This document shows, piece by piece, positions 20,596 to 26,295 of a stretch of 26,295 nt of DNA. Both the position numbers and the translations under genes were made by a program. The notes beneath the pieces are model-generated. The model made no database searches. It was not told where the DNA came from and was given only the letters and a program-made list of their open reading frames with translations. Where the stretch lies: assembly GCF_002399615.1 (NCBI RefSeq), contig NZ_DHDZ01000038.1, forward strand, positions 41,079-67,373. The letters are read 5' to 3'. Each line of letters starts with the position of its first letter. The first letter of the stretch is position 1. The stretch comes from Pedobacter sp. UBA4863 (lineage in GTDB: Bacteria > Bacteroidota > Bacteroidia > Sphingobacteriales > Sphingobacteriaceae).

Positions 20596-22452
20596 TTACA
20601 AGCCAAACCGATAATTTGCCCCTATTGCAAACCATCTTTTTGGCAAAGGTACTGCTGCTACTTCTATGTATTCTTTATCCAATAAATTGGTGGCATCTGC
20701 ATAAACATTCCATTGTTGCTTTCCATAAAGTAAACGTACATCTGTGATTAAATAAGGACTTTTTAATTCTCTTTCTAGCCACCTTGCCCCTATAGTTAAT
20801 TGCCAATTGGTGTACCGGTAAACTAAGCTACCTAAAGCTTGATGTTTTAAATTTTCTATTACATATTTAGAAGTGATGTTATTGGCATAGCTCATTTTAC
20901 CAGCATATAAATAATTATAGCTTAATTGATAAGCTAACGAGGTTTGGTTAGATAAACTGAATGTTTGGCCCACCCCTATATTAAACCCCTGTATTTTATT
21001 ATCTCCAAAGTTTTGAGGTTGATAGGGTACCGAAGATGAATTTCTCACCCAATCAATAAAATTAAAAATATGGCGATTGAAATACCCACCCTGCACATTA
21101 AAATTAGCTAATTTATGTTGCAAAGAAACCTCGTACTGCCAAGCATTTTCGGAAGTTAAATTCGGGTTTCCGATATTTCCGGGGCGTTGGTTCAAATATA
21201 AATCGGTAAAAGATGGAATACGCTGGCTAGAGCCCACATTAAATGCCAGTTTCCATTTTGGTGCAAACAAATAAGCCGCATCTAAGCCCGGAAAAGCTTG
21301 CCAGCCACATTGCGTGTTGTAGTTAACGTAAGTTCCTATGTTTAACAACAAGTTTTTCAAGGCCTCAGTTTTATACTCGGCATAAGCACCGTGGTTGTAG
21401 CGTTCTCTATTGCCAATATTGGTGCTTTTAATGTCTTCCGAACGGCTTTCCAAACCAAAACCAAAATCGCCTATGGCAGAGTGTAGTGTGCTATTTAGCT
21501 CTGCAGACCACACCCCAGTTTGATGTAGCGACCTAGCGCTGCTTAAATTATTACGGAAGTAACGGTAATCGTCCCAATTGTAGCGGGCGCTCACTCTCGG
21601 GTGCAAACTAAAACCCTTGCTCAACTGATGAGATGAACCCATGGCAAACAAAGCTGTTTCTACAATTTCAAATGCTTCCTTATCGCCAGGAGCGGCATAA
21701 TAACCACTAGCACCAAAAGCGTTTTTAAGGTAACCGCCCATTAAGTTCAGCTTATTCTTTTCATCAAAATCAACATTACCTTGATAAAAGAATTTATGGT
21801 CGTAAGTACTGCTATTGTAGCGTTGCCCGTTGTAATCGGTTATGCCAAAACCAAATAAATGCTGATTGTTTTTGCCAACCATATTGATGGCTACTTGCGC
21901 TGCGCCACCTTTGTAAATGCCACTACCATCGCCTAAGGCCTTATGGCCAAAAGAAGAACCTGTTGCTACATTTACCTCAATTGCAGCCTGTTTACTAGCT
22001 TTAGTAACAATATTAATTGCACCGGTTAAGGCATTAATACCATAAACCCTTGCTGCAGGGCCTTTCAACACCTCTATTCTTTCAATAGCCGCTAAAGGCA
22101 CCGGAATATTCATAGAATGATGGGCGGTTTGTACATCCGATATCTTTACGCCATTCAACAAAATCAACGTTTGTTCAAAGCTTCCCCCATCAATACTAAT
22201 ATCTGCCTGGGTACCAAATGGGCCACGCTGACGTACATCTGCGCCAGCAATAAAACTTAATACCTCGTTAATAGATTTCACAGGCATTTGCGCTATCTGT
22301 TCTTTGGTAATCAGTTGTATATTTCTTGCCTGTCTGCTAAAAGGCGTTTGTAATCTATTTTCAGAAATAATGATTTCATGAAGTTTTGTGGTGTCCTGTT
22401 GAGCAATAGCTACTGCCGGAACAAGGGTTAGTGCGTATAAAAATTGTTTCAT
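20596..22452 (-). CDS. TonB-dependent outer membrane receptor (BtuB/FepA-like)
   Basis: With ATG at 22452 the product is 618 residues, beginning MKQFLYALTLVPAVAIAQQ, a Sec signal peptide. An ATG eight codons upstream only adds a polar stretch. Residues about 25-145 are the plug: ISENRLQTPFSRQARNIQLI, SINEVLSFIAGADVRQRG, ISIDGGSFEQTLILLNGV, IERIEVLKGPAARVYGINAL, then TGAINIVTK. The rest is a 22-strand barrel of short length for the family, closing with YADATNLLDKEYIEV and a terminal FAIGANYRFGL. There is no N-terminal carboxypeptidase-like domain and no SusD partner, so this is a small-ligand (vitamin, siderophore or metal chelate) receptor rather than a glycan one. It diverges from a MocR-type regulator, hinting at control by a PLP-related signal, but the ligand is unknown. 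Confidence 0.85.
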   Translation of the reverse strand: MKQFLYALTLVPAVAIAQQDTTKLHEIIISENRLQTPFSRQARNIQLITKEQIAQMPVKSINEVLSFIAGADVRQRGPFGTQADISIDGGSFEQTLILLNGVKISDVQTAHHSMNIPVPLAAIERIEVLKGPAARVYGINALTGAINIVTKASKQAAIEVNVATGSSFGHKALGDGSGIYKGGAAQVAINMVGKNNQHLFGFGITDYNGQRYNSSTYDHKFFYQGNVDFDEKNKLNLMGGYLKNAFGASGYYAAPGDKEAFEIVETALFAMGSSHQLSKGFSLHPRVSARYNWDDYRYFRNNLSSARSLHQTGVWSAELNSTLHSAIGDFGFGLESRSEDIKSTNIGNRERYNHGAYAEYKTEALKNLLLNIGTYVNYNTQCGWQAFPGLDAAYLFAPKWKLAFNVGSSQRIPSFTDLYLNQRPGNIGNPNLTSENAWQYEVSLQHKLANFNVQGGYFNRHIFNFIDWVRNSSSVPYQPQNFGDNKIQGFNIGVGQTFSLSNQTSLAYQLSYNYLYAGKMSYANNITSKYVIENLKHQALGSLVYRYTNWQLTIGARWLERELKSPYLITDVRLLYGKQQWNVYADATNLLDKEYIEVAAVPLPKRWFAIGANYRFGL

Positions 22453-22512
22453 TGTTGGTGTTGTTCGTTGGTTCATTGAGCGGCAGTTTTTTAGGCTTTT
22501 CGAACTAGCCGC

Positions 22513-22544
22513 TTGCTAACTTCGTGACAAAACTCGTATCTTTC
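22513..22544 (+). promoter_or_regulatory. Predicted promoter of the MocR-type regulator gene
   Basis: TTG at 22513-22515, 21 bases, then TATCTTTC at 22537-22544, one base off TAnnTTTG. The ATG of the regulator follows 31 bases later, and the direct repeat at 22557-22590 lies just downstream. Confidence 0.4.
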
Positions 22545-22556
22545 CGGAACATTAAC

Positions 22557-22590
22557 ATAGTCCAGTTTAAAGAATATGAATAGTCCGGTT
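22557..22590 (+). promoter_or_regulatory. Direct repeat ATAGTCCRGTT, candidate MocR operator
   Basis: ATAGTCCAGTT (22557-22567) and ATAGTCCGGTT (22580-22590) match at 10 of 11 bases with a 23-base period, about two helical turns. The second copy begins inside the fifth base of the regulator's own coding sequence. MocR proteins studied so far bind direct repeats, so autorepression is a fair inference. Confidence 0.45.
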
Positions 22591-24051
22591 GATATTCCTT
22601 TTTTAAGTTTCATTCATTTAGACAGAAAATCAAAAAGCCCAATTTACCTACAACTGGCACAGCAGCTCATCAACGCTATACAACGAGGATATTTAATGCC
22701 CGGCACCAAAATACCAGGAACCAGAACCCTAAGTAATTTACTTCATTTGCATCGTAAAACTGTAATTGCCGCTTACGAAGATTTGCACCATCAGGGTTGG
22801 ATAGTTATTTATCCCAATAAAGGTGCTTATGTAATGGACAATAAAATCAAAACCGGCGAACGCCCCTATGATGCATCGGTTGCGTGGGCAAATTACCCTG
22901 CCCAAACAGGCTATTCTTTCAAACAATCTAATATTTTAGACAACCCCTTTGAACAGTCTAATTGTGCTTATCAATTTAATGATGGCACACCAGATCTTCG
23001 TTTAACCGAAATAAGGCAACTATCTAGCTTATATAGCGCCACCCTTAAAAGCAAAAACACCCTAAAAAAATTAGGGAATTCGCTCCATGCTGGCGAATAT
23101 TTTAAAGAACAGTTAAGCCATTACCTCAACAGTTCGCGTGGCTTACATATTGCTAAACATAACCTGCTGATTACTCGAAGCACAGAAATGAGCCTCTACA
23201 TTATTGCGCAGCTTTTAATTGAGCCTAACGATGTAGTAATAGTTGGCGAATTGGGCTTGTTTACCACCAACATGATTTTTCAGAAAGCAGGTGCCAATAT
23301 TAAAACCTTACCAGTAGATGAGCAAGGCATTGATATAAACAAACTGGAAGAAAAGCTGAAAACCACCAAAATAAGAATGATTTACATTACGCCGCACCAC
23401 CACTACCCTACTACGGTGAGCCTAAGTGCACAACGGCGGATAAAATTATTGCAGTTGGCGCAGGCACATGGCTTTATCATTATAGAAGATGATTACGAGT
23501 ATGATTTTCAGTACGAAAAAAATACCATGATGCCTTTGGCCAGTGCTGATGTAAACGGCATGATCATTTATATGGGTTCTTTCGGAAAATCATTGGTTCC
23601 TTCTTTTAGTGCCGGTTTTGTAGTTGCCCCGCAAAACCTTGTTAACGAGATGCAAAAGTACCTCACCGTTTTAGATAGACAGGGCGATGTAGTGATAGAA
23701 CAGGTTTTAGGGGAAATGATTGCCGAGGGCGAGATACACCGACACCTTAAAAAATCGTTAAAAGTTTACCAAGAACGTCGGAATAATTGCTGTGCGCTAT
23801 TGGCAAAACATTTCGGACACCAATCAACATTTAGTGTCCCTAACGGCGGGCTGGCCATTTGGCTAGAATGGAATACGCCTTTTTCTTTGTTAAAATTAGC
23901 TAAAGAATGTCTGCAAAAAGACTTGTTTATCCCTAAAAACATCTTGTATCAAAATAAAAAAACAACCGCCATGCGCATTGGTTTTGGGCATTTAACTACC
24001 GAAGAAATGGAAAAAAGCTTAACAGTGATGCGCAGTTGCTTGGTTGTTTAG
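22576..24051 (+). CDS. MocR/PdxR-type transcriptional regulator (GntR HTH plus PLP-binding aminotransferase fold)
   Basis: A 491-residue cytosolic regulator. Residues 15-85 are a GntR winged helix (SPIYLQLAQQLINAIQRGYL, PGTKIPGTRTLSNLLHLHRK, TVIAAYEDLHHQGWIV). From about 130 onward it has a type I aminotransferase fold: ITPHHHYPTTVSLSAQRR, Asp305/Asp306 in IIEDDYEYDF that hold the PLP ring nitrogen, and Lys338 in YMGSFGKSLVPSFSAG as the Schiff-base lysine, with AMRIGFGHL near the end. The intact lysine means it can probably bind PLP as effector. Known members control PLP synthesis, GABA or taurine use. It diverges from the TonB-dependent receptor and probably controls it and itself through the direct repeat at its start. 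Its target pathway cannot be read from this window. Confidence 0.85.
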   Translation: MNSPVDIPFLSFIHLDRKSKSPIYLQLAQQLINAIQRGYLMPGTKIPGTRTLSNLLHLHRKTVIAAYEDLHHQGWIVIYPNKGAYVMDNKIKTGERPYDASVAWANYPAQTGYSFKQSNILDNPFEQSNCAYQFNDGTPDLRLTEIRQLSSLYSATLKSKNTLKKLGNSLHAGEYFKEQLSHYLNSSRGLHIAKHNLLITRSTEMSLYIIAQLLIEPNDVVIVGELGLFTTNMIFQKAGANIKTLPVDEQGIDINKLEEKLKTTKIRMIYITPHHHYPTTVSLSAQRRIKLLQLAQAHGFIIIEDDYEYDFQYEKNTMMPLASADVNGMIIYMGSFGKSLVPSFSAGFVVAPQNLVNEMQKYLTVLDRQGDVVIEQVLGEMIAEGEIHRHLKKSLKVYQERRNNCCALLAKHFGHQSTFSVPNGGLAIWLEWNTPFSLLKLAKECLQKDLFIPKNILYQNKKTTAMRIGFGHLTTEEMEKSLTVMRSCLVV

Positions 24052-24057
24052 CTTTAT

Positions 24058-24082
24058 CTATCTCAAGTCTTTTTTAAGATAG
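24058..24082 (+). terminator. Weak hairpin after the MocR gene
   Basis: CTATCT (24058-24063) and AGATAG (24077-24082) pair across a T-rich 13-base loop, seven bases after the stop. It is weak, and the stronger hairpin at 24096-24129 may serve both strands. Confidence 0.3.
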
Positions 24083-24095
24083 CATACAAAAAGAA

Positions 24096-24129
24096 AAGCC
24101 CCGAAAACAATGAAATGCTTTCGGGACTT
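24096..24129. terminator. Strong terminator hairpin, mainly for the sigma/protease operon
   Basis: Arms AAGCCCCGAAA (24096-24106) and TTTCGGGACTT (24119-24129) pair with one C-A mismatch. On the minus strand the stem is followed by TTTTCTTTTT, the classic intrinsic terminator form, 20 bases after the protease stop. Confidence 0.8.
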
Positions 24130-24149
24130 AGCCATAAACTATAAAAAAA

Positions 24150-25253
24150 CTAGTTGTTATTATAAACTTTAATCATGAAAACGTAGTCTTGCATTTTCTC
24201 TACCTGCTTATTACGTTTCAAGCCTTTTAATACATTCTTTTTGCCATAAGATACTCTTTTGCTCAATGAATCTTGCGGAATGGCATTTAAAGCCTCTATA
24301 ATGTATTTTGATTTTACAGCAAAGGTAGCACCATCTGTTTTATTCTCTTTACCGTTAATTATACCAACAATATTACCGCTATTATCTAGCAAAGGCCCGC
24401 CACTGTTACCAGGGTTTACCGGAATAGCTACTTGATAAGCTAACGTATCGCCATTAATACCGTTCTTAGAAGCTACATAACCATCGCCCAAAACAATATC
24501 ATCTTTAGGGAAACCTAAAGTAAATACGGGCTCTCCCAAACTAGAAGTTCCTTTTTTAATGGTATATGGTAATGAAGGTAAATTTTCGAAAGATTTGTCG
24601 TTGATTTTTAAAATCGCAATATCGTTAACAGGATCTGTATAAATTGATTGTACCTTGTATGAACCTTTACTGTTTTGTACATGAACAGAATCTGCGCCGC
24701 GAACCACGTGATAGTTGGTTACAATATAACCGTTACCAGAAATAGCGAAACCACTACCACCAAACCTAGGTCGGCTGCCATTATTACTGTTCTTGTTGTC
24801 TGTTTTAATAGATTTAATATCGCGGATAAGGCCACTTTGAGAGCGTTTAATTTGCGCCATATCTTGGCTCATTGCCTCAAAAGTACCAGCTTGTTTACTA
24901 TTGCTCTGTATCGAATACAAAGAAACTATAGCCAATAAGATAAACGAAGCGGCAATAGCTACTGCCGATCTATTATTACGCCATAATCTCACCAATTTAG
25001 AAGGGTGCGGCCTCAACTCCTCTACCAGCAAAGGCACATCAATTTGCAAGTGTGCAGCATCCATTTGCTCTTTCAGCTTAACAACGTGTGCATATTGCGT
25101 CATCGATTCTAAAAATACCTTATGGGCAACCACTCTATGGTCAACCATGGGGTCGTTGTTACGCAACTGTTCAAATGCCGTACGCTCTTCTGGTGTTAGT
25201 TTACCATTTAGGTAATCTTCAATAATAGCCTCTAATTCTAAATCTTGTCTCAT
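24150..25253 (-). CDS. Membrane protein fusing an anti-sigma-like cytoplasmic part to a periplasmic trypsin-like protease
   Basis: A 367-residue protein with three parts. Residues 1-95 are cytosolic and look like Bacteroidota anti-sigma factors: LEAIIEDYLNGKLTPEERTA and FEQLRNNDPMVDHRVVAHK, then a basic stretch (LVRLWRNNRSAV). One membrane helix follows at about 97-114 (AVAIAASFILLAIVSLYSI). After a linker, residues 160-325 form an HtrA/DegP-like (S1C) protease domain with a complete triad: His182 in VTNYHVVRG, Asp211 in DPVNDIAILK and Ser284 in NPGNSGGPLL. There is no PDZ domain. The last 40 residues are basic (KKNVLKGLKRNKQ). It begins three bases after the stop of an ECF sigma factor, so the two are surely co-expressed. 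I infer that it holds the sigma factor and responds to envelope damage, possibly by self-cleavage. Confidence 0.78.
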   Translation of the reverse strand: MRQDLELEAIIEDYLNGKLTPEERTAFEQLRNNDPMVDHRVVAHKVFLESMTQYAHVVKLKEQMDAAHLQIDVPLLVEELRPHPSKLVRLWRNNRSAVAIAASFILLAIVSLYSIQSNSKQAGTFEAMSQDMAQIKRSQSGLIRDIKSIKTDNKNSNNGSRPRFGGSGFAISGNGYIVTNYHVVRGADSVHVQNSKGSYKVQSIYTDPVNDIAILKINDKSFENLPSLPYTIKKGTSSLGEPVFTLGFPKDDIVLGDGYVASKNGINGDTLAYQVAIPVNPGNSGGPLLDNSGNIVGIINGKENKTDGATFAVKSKYIIEALNAIPQDSLSKRVSYGKKNVLKGLKRNKQVEKMQDYVFMIKVYNNN

Positions 25254-25256
25254 CTT

Positions 25257-25823
25257 CTACGATTGAAAAAATATTTTTTTTAACCTTTGCAAACACTTAT
25301 ATTTCTGTGTTTTTGCATTATCTGTATTGGTATAACCAAATTTCTCGCAAATCTCCTGCATCGAATGGTTGTGAATATAAAAATCCTCAATAATTGTCTT
25401 GCAAGGCTCTCCCAAGCTTTCCAAAGCCACTTTCATCTTATCAAACTGCATGTCCTTTTGCTCATGCTGTTCCATATCTTCCTCTACCGCCAGCACATCT
25501 TCAAAATCGGCAATATTGTTAGTTTTCTTGTTGTGCTGCGCTAGTTTCTTCAACCAAATTCTTCTACTTACCGAATAAATATAAGTTTTCAACTTGCTGC
25601 TCAGCTCAAAACTGCCGCTTTTAATCTTATTATAAAGAACTATAATGGTTTCCTGATAAACATCTTTCGCATCATCCTCATCGCCATTATTATTTAAAAT
25701 AAACTGCAACACCATTGGAAAATATGCCGCATACAATTTATTTAATGCTTCTACCGAGTTATTGAGTATCCCTAATACAACCTCTCTATCTGTTGGTAAC
25801 GAACTGCTAAACTTTACACTCAC
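25257..25823 (-). CDS. ECF-type RNA polymerase sigma factor
   Basis: A 188-residue sigma-70 family protein of ECF length. Region 2 spans about residues 22-95: LNKLYAAYFPMVLQFILN, EDDAKDVYQETIIVLYNKI (the -10 and core-binding helix) and LKTYIYSVSRRIWLKKLAQ. A Glu/Asp/Gln-rich linker follows. Region 4 is at about 130-185: LGEPCKTIIEDFYIHNHSMQ, EICEKFGYTNTDNAKTQKYK (helix-turn-helix) and CLQRLKKIF. The start is GTG at 25823; the codon before it is an in-frame TAA and no ATG is available, so this GTG is the only sensible start. The next gene, an anti-sigma-like membrane protease, begins three bases after the stop. The sigma factor probably drives a stress or envelope regulon, including perhaps its own operon. 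Confidence 0.85.
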   Translation of the reverse strand: MSVKFSSSLPTDREVVLGILNNSVEALNKLYAAYFPMVLQFILNNNGDEDDAKDVYQETIIVLYNKIKSGSFELSSKLKTYIYSVSRRIWLKKLAQHNKKTNNIADFEDVLAVEEDMEQHEQKDMQFDKMKVALESLGEPCKTIIEDFYIHNHSMQEICEKFGYTNTDNAKTQKYKCLQRLKKIFFQS

Positions 25824-25980
25824 TTATTAATACAATTAAATTCAAATGGTAACCCAATAATAATCAAAAAAATAACCGACCTAAATTTTAGTCCGAAATC
25901 TATGTTTTGAAAAGCAAATGTACTACTACTATTTATATTCGGCCCCGCTTTCCGCTTCAATCTTTTTGTTGCCCCCACAC

Positions 25981-26029
25981 AAACCTTTTAGGTTTAAAAT
26001 ACACGCTGCAAAGTAAACCTATAAGGTTC
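25981..26029. promoter_or_regulatory. Pair of AAACCTnnnAGGTTY palindromes
   Basis: AAACCTTTTAGGTTT (25981-25995) and AAACCTATAAGGTTC (26015-26029) are 15-base palindromic sites 34 bases apart, about three helical turns. They lie upstream of both divergent transcription units, as a paired operator would. Confidence 0.4.
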
Positions 26030-26167
26030 TCCAAAAGCAAAAAGTATTGCGCTATAATCGGGTTTATTTAACGCAAACCTCTACAAATTTCAAGTTTTAA
26101 TACCCAAATATCAATATGGTAACCCTCAAAAGTGCGTAAAAAGACGTTTGAAAAAATATTTTATTTT

Positions 26168-26201
26168 TTTGCTAAAACATCAGGTTACCTTTTTACCTTT
26201 G
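26168..26201 (+). promoter_or_regulatory. Strong Bacteroidetes-type promoter for the gene starting at 26249
   Basis: TTTG at 26168-26171 (end of a T run), 22 bases, then TACCTTTG at 26194-26201, a perfect TAnnTTTG. The ATG follows 47 bases later after an A/T-rich leader, typical of highly expressed genes in this phylum. Confidence 0.6.
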
Positions 26202-26248
26202 CGGCATTAAGATGTAAAATTAATTAATATTTAATCAGAAAAATTAAA

Positions 26249-26295
26249 ATGAAAAACTTATTCAAATTTGGCTTTTTAGCTTTAGCTTTATCTTT
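26249..26295 (+). CDS. Secreted protein, only the signal peptide start is in the window
   Basis: ATG at 26249 begins MKNLFKFGFLALALS and the window ends there. Two lysines followed by a hydrophobic run is a signal peptide. The rest of the protein is outside, so no family can be given. The strong promoter in front suggests an abundant envelope or secreted product. It is divergent from the ECF sigma operon. Confidence 0.6.
   Translation, partial: MKNLFKFGFLALALS

Larger units (their letters stand above)
25824..26248. promoter_or_regulatory. 425-base regulatory gap between the sigma operon and the next gene
   Basis: No gene is seen. It holds a TACATTTG -7-like box for the sigma operon (minus strand, 25922-25915), ATGGTAACCC at 25846-25855 and again at 26116-26125, the reverse core AGGTTACCT at 26182-26190, two AAACCTnnnAGGTTY palindromes (25981-25995 and 26015-26029), and the strong plus-strand promoter at 26168-26201. 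The repeated words suggest that several regulators act here. Confidence 0.45.

Overview
The window is A/T-rich DNA with long intergenic palindromes. Predicted promoters fit the Bacteroidetes -33/-7 pattern (TTTG, then TAnnTTTG), and the gene families include DUF3347, HYC_CC_PP, CusB-like adaptors with an HMBD domain and a TonB-dependent receptor. I read it as a chromosomal segment of a Bacteroidota bacterium, most likely Sphingobacteriaceae (Pedobacter-like). The genus is inference. No rRNA, tRNA, CRISPR array, transposase or phage gene was seen.

Layout. (1) 1-2088: two DinB-fold genes, one fused to an SRPBCC domain and cut by the window edge, divergent from a decayed GlxA/AraC-type regulator pseudogene. 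(2) 2164-11564, minus strand: a copper/silver efflux locus. In transcription order it holds an HYC_CC_PP protein, a periplasmic HMA copper-binding protein, the RND pump CusA as two separate ORFs, a TolC/CusC-type outer membrane protein, two CusB-type adaptors and a DUF3347 lipoprotein. Almost every gap in this locus holds a repeat. A roughly 80-110 bp CGTCATTTCGA...TCGAAATGACG palindrome occurs five times, and its end supplies the likely ATG of two of the genes. (3) 11802-15630, plus strand: sn-glycerol-1-phosphate dehydrogenase (AraM type), a GlpT-type organophosphate antiporter and a HAD-IIA phosphatase, which look like one metabolic unit. (4) 15786-19892, minus strand: an uncharacterised flavoprotein-like TIM-barrel protein, a FixL-like PAS histidine kinase with heme-ligand residues, and a receiver-CRP fusion regulator. 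An FNR/CRP-like palindrome sits in front of this operon. (5) 20077-20502: a DUF1801 gene shortened by a stop codon. (6) 20596-24051: a TonB-dependent receptor divergent from a MocR-type PLP-binding regulator that has a direct repeat over its own start. (7) 24150-25823, minus strand: an ECF sigma factor followed by a single protein joining a cytoplasmic anti-sigma-like part, one membrane helix and a periplasmic trypsin-like protease. (8) From 26249: the start of a secreted protein behind a strong consensus promoter.

How the genes work together. Region 2 should move Cu(I)/Ag(I) from periplasm to outside; the three methionines of the CusA metal site are present at the same spacing as in E. coli CusA. 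Region 4 reads as a gas- or redox-sensing two-component module that may regulate its own operon. Region 3 could take up and process glycerol phosphates, including the archaeal-type enantiomer. Region 7 could be a compact envelope stress switch. The most unusual items are the split CusA with repeat-derived gene starts, the oxygen-sensor-like operon with its unknown lead gene, and the sigma/anti-sigma-protease pair.
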